A stretch of DNA of 64,000 nt, from assembly GCF_003994855.1 (NCBI RefSeq), contig NZ_CP034142.1:496001-560000 (forward strand). Reading direction: 5' to 3'. Origin of the DNA: Marinobacter sp. NP-4(2019) (GTDB lineage: Bacteria; Pseudomonadota; Gammaproteobacteria; Pseudomonadales; Oleiphilaceae). Below the pieces are notes generated by a model. That model had not been told where the DNA came from. It saw nothing but the letters and a program-made list of their open reading frames with translations, and did no database searches. This document shows positions 51,186 to 59,383 of the stretch, in pieces (positions within the stretch are counted from its first letter, which is position 1; each line of letters begins with the position of its first letter). A program made the position numbers and the translations under genes.

Positions 51186-52646
51186 ATGAAAGATATCAAA
51201 CACTACATCAACGGGCAGTATGTTGGTTCCGCCAGCGGAAAGCTGTTCGACAACGTTAACCCGGCAGACGGCAAAGTGATCAGCAAGGTTCACGAGGCCG
51301 GTCGGGAAGAGGTGGATGCCGCTGTCAGGGCAGCGAAAGCTGCACTGCGTGGCCCCTGGGGCAAGATGACGCTGGAAGAACGCACCAGCATCCTGCACAA
51401 AGTAGCGGATGGCATCAACGCCCGATTTGACGAGTTCCTGGAGGCGGAATGTCTCGATACCGGCAAGCCGAAATCCATGGCCAGCCATATCGACATTCCC
51501 CGGGGCGCGGCTAACTTCAAGGTGTTCGCGGACATGATCAAGAACGTGCCCACGGAATCCTTTGAAATGCCCACACCGGACGGTACCGGTGCACTGAACT
51601 ATGCCGTGCGTCGGCCCAAAGGTGTGATTGGCGTTATCAGTCCCTGGAACCTGCCCCTGCTCCTGATGACCTGGAAGGTTGGCCCCGCTTTGGCTTGTGG
51701 GAACACTGTGGTGGTCAAGCCTTCCGAGGAAACCCCCACTACCACCGCCCTGCTGGGCGAGGTGATGAAAGACGCCGGCGTGCCGGATGGGGTGTTCAAT
51801 GTCATTCATGGCTTTGGCGGTAATTCAGCAGGTGCGTTCCTCACCGAGCATCCGCTGGTGGACGGTTTTACTTTCACCGGCGAAACCGGTACCGGCGAAG
51901 TCATCATGAAGGCGGCCGCCAAAGGCATCCGGGACATCTCCCTGGAACTGGGCGGCAAGAACGCCGGCCTGGTGTTTGCCGACTGCGACATGGACAAGGC
52001 CATCGAGGGCACCATGCGCTCTGCCTTCGCCAACTGTGGACAGGTATGCCTGGGCACCGAGCGGGTGTATGTGGAGCGCCCCATCTTCGACGAGTTTGTG
52101 GGCCGGCTGAAAGAAGCGGCAGAAGGTTTGAAGATCGGTCCGCCGGACGATGCCGAAGCTAACCTGGGGCCGCTTGTCAGTCTCAAGCATCGCGAGAAAG
52201 TTCTTTCCTACTATCAGAAAGCTGTTGATGACGGTGCCACTGTGGTTACCGGTGGTGGGGTTCCGGAAATGCCGGAAGAACTGGCCGGCGGTGCCTGGGT
52301 TCAGCCCACCATCTGGACCGGTTTGCCGGAAGATTCTGCGGTGATTACCGATGAGATCTTTGGCCCCTGTGTCCATCTGTGCCCGTTCGACAGTGAGGAA
52401 GAAGCTGTCGAGCTGGCCAATAGTCTCCCGTACGGGCTGGCGTCGGCGATCTGGAGCGAGAACATCTCCCGCGCCCATCGGGTAGCGGGCCAGATCGAAG
52501 CAGGCATTATCTGGGTCAACAGCTGGTTCTTGCGGGATTTGCGCACGCCGTTCGGTGGCAGCAAGCAGTCCGGTATTGGCCGCGAGGGCGGTGTGCACTC
52601 CCTGGAGTTCTACACCGAGATGAAAAACATCTGCGTGAAATTGTGA
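51186..52646 (+). CDS. dmpC: 2-Hydroxymuconic semialdehyde dehydrogenase DmpC
   Basis: 486-residue NAD-dependent aldehyde dehydrogenase that oxidises the ring-cleavage product to 2-hydroxymuconate (4-oxalocrotonate branch). The general base Glu is in LELGGKNAG and the catalytic Cys in NCGQVCLG; NAD-site segments GVIGVISPWNLPL and FTGETGTG are present. Length and position match DmpC/XylG. It lies 46 bases after dmpB and 7 before dmpD. Confidence 0.95.
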   Translation: MKDIKHYINGQYVGSASGKLFDNVNPADGKVISKVHEAGREEVDAAVRAAKAALRGPWGKMTLEERTSILHKVADGINARFDEFLEAECLDTGKPKSMASHIDIPRGAANFKVFADMIKNVPTESFEMPTPDGTGALNYAVRRPKGVIGVISPWNLPLLLMTWKVGPALACGNTVVVKPSEETPTTTALLGEVMKDAGVPDGVFNVIHGFGGNSAGAFLTEHPLVDGFTFTGETGTGEVIMKAAAKGIRDISLELGGKNAGLVFADCDMDKAIEGTMRSAFANCGQVCLGTERVYVERPIFDEFVGRLKEAAEGLKIGPPDDAEANLGPLVSLKHREKVLSYYQKAVDDGATVVTGGGVPEMPEELAGGAWVQPTIWTGLPEDSAVITDEIFGPCVHLCPFDSEEEAVELANSLPYGLASAIWSENISRAHRVAGQIEAGIIWVNSWFLRDLRTPFGGSKQSGIGREGGVHSLEFYTEMKNICVKL

Positions 52647-52653
52647 GCCGATC

Positions 52654-53514
52654 ATGACTGCACCTGAGAACAGCCCGGAAATCGGGCGTGAGATAACCGC
52701 CGCCGGCTACCGCACCAACGTGCATGATCATGGTGAGGGCGATGTACCGGTGATGATGATCCACGGTTCCGGCCCCGGCGTGACCGCCTGGGCCAACTGG
52801 CGCCTGGTGATTCCGGAGCTGGCGAAAAACCGCCGTGTGGTGGCTCCGGACATGCTCGGCTTCGGGTACACCGAACGCCCGGAAGACAACACCTACAACC
52901 GCGAGCGCTGGGTGACCCATGCCATCGGCGTTATGGATGCGCTGGATCTGCGACAGGTGGATCTGGTGGGCAACTCCTTCGGTGGCGGCCTGGCTCTGGC
53001 CCTGGCGATCGAGTACCCGGAACGGGTTCGCCGCCTGGTGCTGATGGGCTCGGTGGGTGTCAGCTTTCCGATCACCGAAGGGCTGGATGAGGTCTGGGGA
53101 TATCAGCCTTCCCTTGAAAACATGCGCCGCCTGATGGACGTGTTCGCCTTCAACAAGGGCCTGCTCACCGACGAACTGGCAGAGATGCGTTACCAGGCCA
53201 GTATTCGCCCCGGTTTCCAGGAATCCTTTGCGGCCATGTTCCCGGCTCCGCGTCAGCGCTGGGTAGACAACCTTGCCAGCCGCGAAGAGGACATCCGGGC
53301 ACTGACTCACGAGACCCTGGTGATCCATGGCCGGGAAGACGAAGTGATTCCCCTGCAAACGTCGCTGACCCTGGCGGACTGGATTGACCGGGCTCAGCTT
53401 CACGTCTTTGGCCGTTGCGGCCACTGGACCCAGATCGAACATGCCAGCCGGTTTGCACGGCTGGTGAATGATTTTCTGACCGAGGCCGATCAAGCGGCTG
53501 CAGGAGCACAATAA
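52654..53514 (+). CDS. dmpD: 2-Hydroxymuconic semialdehyde hydrolase DmpD
   Basis: 286-residue alpha/beta-hydrolase cleaving a C-C bond to release formate (or acetate from methylated substrates) and 2-hydroxypenta-2,4-dienoate. Motifs: oxyanion segment HGSGPGVTAW, nucleophile GNSFGG, acid in HGREDEVIP, and His in CGHWTQIEH. The stop overlaps the dmpE start as TAATG. It serves substrates such as cresols that yield ketones instead of aldehydes. Confidence 0.94.
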   Translation: MTAPENSPEIGREITAAGYRTNVHDHGEGDVPVMMIHGSGPGVTAWANWRLVIPELAKNRRVVAPDMLGFGYTERPEDNTYNRERWVTHAIGVMDALDLRQVDLVGNSFGGGLALALAIEYPERVRRLVLMGSVGVSFPITEGLDEVWGYQPSLENMRRLMDVFAFNKGLLTDELAEMRYQASIRPGFQESFAAMFPAPRQRWVDNLASREEDIRALTHETLVIHGREDEVIPLQTSLTLADWIDRAQLHVFGRCGHWTQIEHASRFARLVNDFLTEADQAAAGAQ

Positions 53515-54299
53515 TGGAACAGACACGCATTCAGACACTGGGTGATGAGCTCTACCAGGCCATGCTCAGCCGGGAAGCAGTCGCCCCGCTGACCAGCCGT
53601 GGTGAAGACATCACCATCGACGACGCCTACCACATTTCCCTGCGCATGCTGGAACGCCGCCTGGCGGATGGTGCCTCCATCATCGGCAAGAAGATCGGTG
53701 TTACCAGCAAGGCCGTGCAGAACATGCTCAATGTGCACCAGCCAGACTTCGGGTATTTGACCGACGACATGGTGTTCAACAGTGGCGAAGTCATGCCCAT
53801 CAGCGACCGGCTGATCGCTCCCCGTGCCGAGGGCGAGATTGCCTTCATCCTGAAAAAAGACCTGGCCGGTCCGGGCATCACCAATGCGGATGTGCTGGCC
53901 GCCACCGAATGTGTGATGCCGTGCTTCGAGATCGTCGATTCCCGCATTCGTGACTGGAAGATCGCCATTCAGGACACCGTGGCCGACAACGCCTCCTGTG
54001 GCCTGTTTGTACTGGGCGATCAGGCCGTGTCTCCACGCAAGGTGGACCTGGTGACCTGCGGCATGGTGGTGGAAAAGAACGGCAGTGTGATCAGCGCCGG
54101 CGCTGGTGCTGCGGCACTGGGTTCGCCGGTGAACTGCGTGACATGGCTGGCCAACACTTTGGGCGAGTTCGGAATCACCCTTAAGGCCGGCGAAGTCATC
54201 CTGTCCGGCTCTTTGGTGCCACTGGAGCCGGTCAAGGCCGGTGATTACATGCGCGTTGATATCGGTGGCATCGGCAGCGCCTCCGTGCGCTTCGCCTGA
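53514..54299 (+). CDS. dmpE: 2-Hydroxypenta-2,4-dienoate hydratase DmpE
   Basis: 261-residue metal-dependent hydratase that adds water to the dienol to give 4-hydroxy-2-oxovalerate. Family residues are seen in IGKKIGVTSKAVQ, PRAEGEIAF and CFEIVDSRI, with the metal-binding Glu of EGE. It belongs to the same fold as DmpH, from which it differs mainly in residue choices around the active site. Coupled to dmpD by TAATG. Confidence 0.94.
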   Translation: MEQTRIQTLGDELYQAMLSREAVAPLTSRGEDITIDDAYHISLRMLERRLADGASIIGKKIGVTSKAVQNMLNVHQPDFGYLTDDMVFNSGEVMPISDRLIAPRAEGEIAFILKKDLAGPGITNADVLAATECVMPCFEIVDSRIRDWKIAIQDTVADNASCGLFVLGDQAVSPRKVDLVTCGMVVEKNGSVISAGAGAAALGSPVNCVTWLANTLGEFGITLKAGEVILSGSLVPLEPVKAGDYMRVDIGGIGSASVRFA

Positions 54300-54322
54300 C
54301 CCGGATCAAAGAGGACAACGTT

Positions 54323-55258
54323 ATGAGCAAGAAAATCAAAGCCGCGATCATCGGCTCTGGCAACATCGGTACCGACCTGATGATCAAGATCCTGCGCAAT
54401 GGTCAGAACATTGAGATGGGCGCCATGGTAGGTATCGACCCGGAATCCGACGGCCTGGCCCGTGCCAGACGCATGGGCGTGGCCACCACCCATGAAGGTG
54501 TCGACGGCCTGGTGAAAATGTCGGAATTCGCCGACATCGATATTGTCTTCGATGCGACCTCTGCCAAAGCCCACCTTCACAACGAAGTATTCCTGCGTGG
54601 CCATAAGGAAAGTATCAAGATCGTCGATCTGACCCCGGCGGCCATCGGTCCCTACTGCGTGCCGGTGGTCAACCTGGAGCAGAATCTTCAGGAAGGCAAC
54701 GTCAACATGGTCACCTGCGGTGGCCAGGCGACGATCCCGATGGTCGCGGCGGTGTCCCGTGTGGCCAAGGCCCACTACGCCGAAATCGTCGCGTCGATTT
54801 CCAGCAAATCCGCTGGCCCGGGCACTCGCGCCAACATCGACGAGTTCACCGAGACCACCTCCAAGGCCATCGAAGTGGTGGGCGGCGCCCAGAAGGGCAA
54901 GGCCATCATCATCCTCAATCCGGCCGAGCCACCGCTGCTGATGCGGGACACCGTCTACGTGCTGTCCGATGCCGCCGACCAGGCGGAAGTGGAAGCCTCG
55001 GTGGAAGAAATGGTCAAGGCCGTCAACAGCTACGTGCCCGGCTATCGCCTCAAGCAGAAAGTGCAGTTTGACGTGATACCGGAAGACCAGCCCATGAACG
55101 TCCCGGGCCTGGGCCGCTTCAGCGGCCTGAAGACCTCCATCTTCCTGGAAGTGGAAGGTGCGGCCCATTACCTGCCGGCCTACGCCGGCAACCTGGACAT
55201 CATGACCTCCGCCGCGCTGGGTACTGCCGAGCGCATCGCCGAATCGCTGGTCAACTGA
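54323..55258 (+). CDS. dmpF: Acetaldehyde dehydrogenase (acylating) DmpF
   Basis: 311-residue enzyme that oxidises acetaldehyde to acetyl-CoA with NAD and CoA. It has the N-terminal nucleotide motif IGSGNIGTDL and the catalytic Cys in MVTCGGQATIP. It forms a channelled complex with the aldolase DmpG encoded 13 bases downstream. The length and neighbourhood match Pseudomonas DmpF. Confidence 0.95.
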   Translation: MSKKIKAAIIGSGNIGTDLMIKILRNGQNIEMGAMVGIDPESDGLARARRMGVATTHEGVDGLVKMSEFADIDIVFDATSAKAHLHNEVFLRGHKESIKIVDLTPAAIGPYCVPVVNLEQNLQEGNVNMVTCGGQATIPMVAAVSRVAKAHYAEIVASISSKSAGPGTRANIDEFTETTSKAIEVVGGAQKGKAIIILNPAEPPLLMRDTVYVLSDAADQAEVEASVEEMVKAVNSYVPGYRLKQKVQFDVIPEDQPMNVPGLGRFSGLKTSIFLEVEGAAHYLPAYAGNLDIMTSAALGTAERIAESLVN

Positions 55259-55271
55259 GGAGGAACCCATT

Positions 55272-56309
55272 ATGACCTTCAATCCCGGCAAGAAACTCTA
55301 TATCTCCGACGTGACCCTGCGCGACGGCAGCCACGCCATTCGTCACCAGTACTCCATCAAGAACGTGCAGGACATCGCCCGTGCCCTGGACAAGGCCAAG
55401 GTGGACTCCATCGAAGTGGCCCACGGCGACGGCCTGCAGGGCTCCAGCTTCAACTACGGCTTCGGTGCCCACACCGACCTGGAGTGGATCGAAGCGGTGG
55501 CGGAAGTGGTCACCCACTCGAAAATCGCCACCCTGCTGCTGCCCGGCATCGGCACCGTCCACGATCTGGACAACGCCTACAGCGCCGGCGCACGAATCGT
55601 ACGAGTAGCCACCCACTGCACCGAGGCGGATGTCTCGAAGCAACACATCGAGCATGCCCGCAAGCTGGGTATGGACACCGTCGGCTTCCTGATGATGAGC
55701 CACATGCAGACCCCGCAAGGCCTGGCCGAGCAGGCCAAGCTGATGGAAGACTACGGCGCCACCTGTCTGTACGTCGTCGACTCCGGCGGCGCGATGAACA
55801 TGAACGACATCCGCGACCGCTTCCGGGCCCTCAAAGACGTGCTCAAGCCTGAAACCGAAACCGGTATCCACGCCCATCACAACCTGGCCCTCGGTGTGGC
55901 CAACTCCATCGTTGCGGTGGAAGAGGGCTGTGACCGTGTGGATGCCTCCCTGGCCGGCATGGGCGCAGGCGCTGGCAATGCGCCGCTGGAAGTGTGCATT
56001 GCCGCCTTCGACAAGATGGGCTGGGAGCACGGCACGGATGTGTATGCCCTGATGGATGCGGCCGACGACATTGTCCGTCCGCTGCAGGACCGGCCGGTGC
56101 GGGTGGACCGTGAAACCCTGGCGTTGGGCTATGCAGGTGTTTACTCAAGTTTCCTGCGCCATTCCGAAGTGGCGGCGCAGAAGTACGGTCTGAAGACCGT
56201 GGACATTCTGGTGGAGCTGGGCAAACGCCGCATGGTGGGTGGCCAGGAAGACATGATTGTGGATGTGGCGCTGGATCTGCTGGCGGCACAAAAGGAGCAA
56301 AACGCATGA
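55272..56309 (+). CDS. dmpG: 4-Hydroxy-2-oxovalerate aldolase DmpG
   Basis: 345-residue class II pyruvate aldolase of the DRE-TIM family, splitting 4-hydroxy-2-oxovalerate into pyruvate and acetaldehyde. The metal-site motif DVTLRDGSHA is at the N-terminus, and the metal-binding HAHHN (residues about 196-201) is in GIHAHHNLALG. The acetaldehyde is passed to DmpF through a tunnel. GAGG lies upstream of the start. The stop overlaps dmpH (ATGA). Confidence 0.95.
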   Translation: MTFNPGKKLYISDVTLRDGSHAIRHQYSIKNVQDIARALDKAKVDSIEVAHGDGLQGSSFNYGFGAHTDLEWIEAVAEVVTHSKIATLLLPGIGTVHDLDNAYSAGARIVRVATHCTEADVSKQHIEHARKLGMDTVGFLMMSHMQTPQGLAEQAKLMEDYGATCLYVVDSGGAMNMNDIRDRFRALKDVLKPETETGIHAHHNLALGVANSIVAVEEGCDRVDASLAGMGAGAGNAPLEVCIAAFDKMGWEHGTDVYALMDAADDIVRPLQDRPVRVDRETLALGYAGVYSSFLRHSEVAAQKYGLKTVDILVELGKRRMVGGQEDMIVDVALDLLAAQKEQNA

Positions 56310-57100
56310 GCAAGACATTCAGCCAAGAGCAGGTGCTGGCGCTGGCCGAGCACGTGGAAAACGCGGAACTGCAGGCTCACGATATCACCAAGGTCACCAA
56401 CGACTACCCGGACATGACCTTTGAGGATGCCTACGACGTGCAGTGGGAAATTCGCCGTCGCAAGGAAGAGCGGGGCAACAAGATCGTCGGTATGAAAATG
56501 GGCCTGACGTCCTGGGCCAAGATGGCCCAGATGGGCGTGGAAACGCCCATCTATGGCTTCCTGGCGGACTATTTCAGCGTGCCGGATGGTGGTGTGGTCA
56601 ACACCAAGGAGCTGATCCACCCGAAAATCGAAGCAGAGATTGCCTTCGTTACCAAGGCACCGTTAAAAGGACCGGGCTGCCATATCGGCCAGGTGCTGGC
56701 TGCGACGGACTTTGTCATTCCCGCCGTGGAGATCATCGATTCCCGCTACGAGAACTTCAAGTTTGATCTGGTGAGCGTGGTCGCCGATAACGCCTCGTCC
56801 ACCCGCTTTATCACCGGTGGCCAGATGGCCGATGTGGCGGACGTTGACCTCAAAACCCTGGGGGTTGTGGTTGAGAAGAACGGTGAAGTGGTGGATGTGG
56901 GGGCTGGCGCAGCCGTGCTTGGCCATCCGGCCTCCAGTGTCGCCATGCTGGCCAACCTGCTGGCCGAGCGGGGCGAACACATTCCGGCAGGTACCTTCAT
57001 TATGACCGGTGGTATTACCGCGGCCATTACGGTGGAGCCCGGGGACAACATCACCGTTCGTTATCAGGGTCTGGGAACCGTTTCCGGACGATTCATTTGA
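56306..57100 (+). CDS. dmpH: 4-Oxalocrotonate decarboxylase DmpH
   Basis: 264-residue metal-dependent decarboxylase converting 2-oxo-3-hexenedioate to 2-hydroxypenta-2,4-dienoate. KIVGMKMGLTSWAKMAQMG and PKIEAEIAFV are family sequences. It is homologous to DmpE (about same length, shared VVEKNG and GAGAA blocks) and is known to form a complex with it. Overlaps dmpG by ATGA. Confidence 0.94.
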   Translation: MSKTFSQEQVLALAEHVENAELQAHDITKVTNDYPDMTFEDAYDVQWEIRRRKEERGNKIVGMKMGLTSWAKMAQMGVETPIYGFLADYFSVPDGGVVNTKELIHPKIEAEIAFVTKAPLKGPGCHIGQVLAATDFVIPAVEIIDSRYENFKFDLVSVVADNASSTRFITGGQMADVADVDLKTLGVVVEKNGEVVDVGAGAAVLGHPASSVAMLANLLAERGEHIPAGTFIMTGGITAAITVEPGDNITVRYQGLGTVSGRFI

Positions 57101-57112
57101 TAAGGAGGCACT

Positions 57113-57304
57113 ATGCCCATCGCTCAGCTCTACATCATTGAAGGCAGAACGGACGACCAAAAAGAAACCCTGATCCAGGAAGTGAGCGAGGCTATGGCTC
57201 GTTCACTGGATGCACCCATGGATCGTATTCGGGTGATGATCACTGAAATGCCGAAGCAACATTTCGGCATCGGTGGTCAATCGGCTAAAAAACTGGGACG
57301 GTAG
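57113..57304 (+). CDS. dmpI: 4-Oxalocrotonate tautomerase DmpI
   Basis: 63 codons encoding a small enolase-type tautomerase that turns 2-hydroxymuconate into 2-oxo-3-hexenedioate. After removal of Met the catalytic Pro1 is exposed; the partner residues Arg11, Arg39 and Phe50 are all in place. It is a hexamer in known cases. AAGGAGG lies upstream of the ATG. It completes the dmpKLMNOPQBCDEFGHI order known from Pseudomonas CF600. Confidence 0.95.
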   Translation: MPIAQLYIIEGRTDDQKETLIQEVSEAMARSLDAPMDRIRVMITEMPKQHFGIGGQSAKKLGR

Positions 57305-57308
57305 AGGC

Positions 57309-58007
57309 GTGACCAAACTGCCAGTGCTGTACCTGTCCTGTGAAACGGAAGCGCTGGCTGGCCCCAAAGGCCAGGCCAGCGTATGCCGTCTGATACGGCA
57401 GGATCTTGTTGTGGACAGGGTGGTATTTATCACTTCGGAGAAAGGCGGTGTCCAGCCGGAAATCTTTCACCAATGTGGTGAGAGCGTTCTGGCCAGACGT
57501 CTGCGATCCGACATGCAGGCGCGTGGCTTTGATTTGGTCGTCAAGGGCTCTCAGGGACTCGGTTTGAAACTGCTGGCAGAGAGCGTAGTGCAACTGGTGC
57601 CTGAGGAAGTGATTGAGCTACGCCTCAATACTGGCATGACCTGTGAGCATTATCGTGACATCGGCCATTGTCTGGAATCGTTGCGAGATCAGGGCGTACT
57701 GCTGATCTGCCTGGACAGGCTGGAAACAGACGACAGTAGTGCAAACCACCACCAGCCACACGCCACCTACATACGTAGCCTGATCCGACAGTGGGAAGAT
57801 GAGCAGCGGTGGGTGAAGGCAATGGCAAAGTCGGGTTTGACCGGTACTCGTTCACCCTCCGGCGACAACAGCCCCGTTGCCGAGCCAACATTATGCGTGC
57901 TCAATACCGCCTTCAGCCTGGGCGGAATGAAGGCGCCCCAACGCCTGTTTGGCTTCTCAATGAATGAGAACAGCCGGTCCCTCGCTGGCTATGGCTGGAT
58001 GCATTAA
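57309..58007 (+). CDS. Extradiol dioxygenase (DODA/LigB-like) homologue lacking metal ligands
   Basis: 232-residue protein following dmpI after four bases. Its order of segments matches class III extradiol dioxygenases of the DODA/YgiD type: LPVLYLSCE for the usual LFLSHGSP, VVFITSEKG for VVVSAHW, VVQLV/IELRLN before SLRDQGVLLI (usually LRDEGVLIIGSG), and a closing FGFSMNENS. The metal-binding His of HGSP, SAHW, DHG and VHN are all replaced, and a stretch of about 30 residues is missing. It is therefore probably not a dioxygenase but a binding or regulatory protein. The GTG start has only a weak ribosome site; an earlier GTG (57273) overlapping dmpI is possible. Confidence 0.6.
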   Translation: MTKLPVLYLSCETEALAGPKGQASVCRLIRQDLVVDRVVFITSEKGGVQPEIFHQCGESVLARRLRSDMQARGFDLVVKGSQGLGLKLLAESVVQLVPEEVIELRLNTGMTCEHYRDIGHCLESLRDQGVLLICLDRLETDDSSANHHQPHATYIRSLIRQWEDEQRWVKAMAKSGLTGTRSPSGDNSPVAEPTLCVLNTAFSLGGMKAPQRLFGFSMNENSRSLAGYGWMH

Positions 58008-58009
58008 GC

Positions 58010-58034
58010 TACGGAAAAAAAGAGGGGTTCCGTA
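58010..58034 (+). promoter_or_regulatory. Hairpin holding the ribosome site of the next gene
   Basis: TACGGAA (58010-58016) pairs with TTCCGTA (58028-58034). The purine-rich ribosome site GAGGGG lies in the loop, and the ATG follows after one base. The loop placement would leave the ribosome site exposed but the start near a stem, which may tune translation. Confidence 0.4.
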
Positions 58035-58035
58035 A

Positions 58036-58977
58036 ATGCTCAGATTATTGATGATCGGCACTGGTGGTATAGGCGGGTATTACGCGGCACGGTTATTGAG
58101 CGTAGGACACCAGGTAGTACTGACTGCTCGTGGTAAACATCTCGAAGCCCTCAGGGAAAACGGCCTGAAGGTCCATTACGAAGGCCGGGAACTGTTCCAT
58201 CGACCGGATGCGTATGATCATCAGCAGCTGGTTAATCAGTATAAGCCTGACAATTTTGACCTTATCGTCATCGCCCTCAAGGCTACAGCGACTGCTTCGG
58301 TTGTGGAGGATTTGGGTGCTTGGTTAAAGCAGGGGCGGGTGCCTGTCCTCTCCCTGCAAAACGGCGTCGATAATGAACCACTCCTGGCGGAAGCCATCGG
58401 TGCTGACAGGGTTGTCGGTGGGCTGGCCGTTCGTATCGGTGGCCACATTGCCAGGCCGGGTGTTATCGAAGCCGAAGGCGTCGCACAAATTGTGATGGGG
58501 GCGTGGCCCAAAGCCAACGGTACGTCCGATACCCGAAAGCCGTTACTCGATACACTGACTGCCGCTTTTAATGATGCTGATATCCCCACCACGCTCTCCG
58601 AGAACATTCGTTACGAACTCTGGCGTAAGCTGGTCATCAACAACGGTGTGAACCCGCTGTCCGCCCTTACCGGTCTGGATACCCGCAGCCTCACCCACCA
58701 TCCGCAGTTCAGCAAAATCGTGTATGGCATGATGGCGGAAACCGTGGAAGCCTCAAAGGCAGACGGCGTGAACCTTGAAAAGAAGGATCTGGACGAGATG
58801 TTCGAGCTGATCAGTAACTTTAATGCTATCAAAACGTCGATGTTGGTGGATAAGGAGAAGGGGCGCCCCCTGGAGCTGGATAGCATTGCTGGTGCTGTGT
58901 TGCGGCGTTGTGAGGCGTTGGGCGTTGAGGCGCCGTATACAGCGACAATCTACGCACTGCTGCAGCCCGATTGTTGA
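58036..58977 (+). CDS. 2-Dehydropantoate 2-reductase-family protein
   Basis: 313-residue NADP-dependent reductase of the PanE/ApbA family. The nucleotide motif GTGGIGGYYAARL is at the N-terminus, followed by LKATAT and LQNGVDNE. The C-terminal half has WRKLVINNGVNPLSAL, where Lys and Asn are catalytic in PanE, and a Glu/Ser-rich end. It may serve pantothenate synthesis, but such paralogues next to catabolic genes often act on other 2-oxo acids. It is separated by 28 bases from the last gene of the dmp cluster and could be co-transcribed. Confidence 0.88.
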   Translation: MLRLLMIGTGGIGGYYAARLLSVGHQVVLTARGKHLEALRENGLKVHYEGRELFHRPDAYDHQQLVNQYKPDNFDLIVIALKATATASVVEDLGAWLKQGRVPVLSLQNGVDNEPLLAEAIGADRVVGGLAVRIGGHIARPGVIEAEGVAQIVMGAWPKANGTSDTRKPLLDTLTAAFNDADIPTTLSENIRYELWRKLVINNGVNPLSALTGLDTRSLTHHPQFSKIVYGMMAETVEASKADGVNLEKKDLDEMFELISNFNAIKTSMLVDKEKGRPLELDSIAGAVLRRCEALGVEAPYTATIYALLQPDC

Positions 58978-59056
58978 CCCTGGTCCGAGTCCGCGGAGCT
59001 GGAAGGCTGGCCAGGTTGAACCTGTGCCAGCCTTGCGCCACGGGAGACCGGATCAA

Positions 59057-59257
59057 TCAGTGGCTCGGAGACTGTTTGGAAACCGTAACCTGAAATTTGG
59101 AAACCGTAACCTGAAACAGAGAACGAAGAGCAACTTTGACCTTTGCTGCCAGGGCAGTGGCTTTGTCAGCGATGTATTGGTTGCGCTCTGCTTTAGCCAG
59201 TTTTACATAGTAATCAATTTCGGTTCTGCTCGGCGCAGTAAAATGTTGTTGAGCCAT
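59057..59257 (-). CDS. Small helical protein (RSP_7527-like)
   Basis: 66-residue protein of unknown function. The core (PSRTEIDYYVKLAKAERNQYIADKATALAAKV) looks like the RSP_7527-type small proteins of proteobacteria: one amphipathic helix with Arg/Lys near its end. The C-terminus carries FQVTVSK twice in tandem, from a 21-base duplication. The start at 59257 has GGAGG seven bases upstream, which decides it against a longer frame. It is divergent from a LysR-family gene, its likely controller. Confidence 0.65.
   Translation of the reverse strand: MAQQHFTAPSRTEIDYYVKLAKAERNQYIADKATALAAKVKVALRSLFQVTVSKFQVTVSKQSPSH
59075..59116. repeat. 21-bp tandem direct repeat (two copies)
   Basis: Two identical copies, 59075-59095 and 59096-59116, inside the small leftward gene. 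Being a multiple of three, the duplication adds seven residues (FQVTVSK) without shifting the frame. It looks like a recent slippage event. Confidence 0.95.
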
Positions 59258-59348
59258 GGTGTGATCCTCCGGGTGGCGTCGATCAGTTTCTATGTTGGTT
59301 ATGCTACGGAGGTCACGGCGATTGGAAAAGCGATCCTTTCTAAGCATA

Positions 59349-59369
59349 ATGATGAGAAAAATTCATCAT
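59349..59369. promoter_or_regulatory. Inverted repeat in the divergent LysR promoter
   Basis: ATGATGA and TCATCAT (7-base arms, 7-base spacer) lie 15 bases before the LysR gene. They sit between it and the small helical protein gene. The position suits a LysR operator. Confidence 0.45.
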
Positions 59370-59383
59370 AAGTGGTAACCCCT

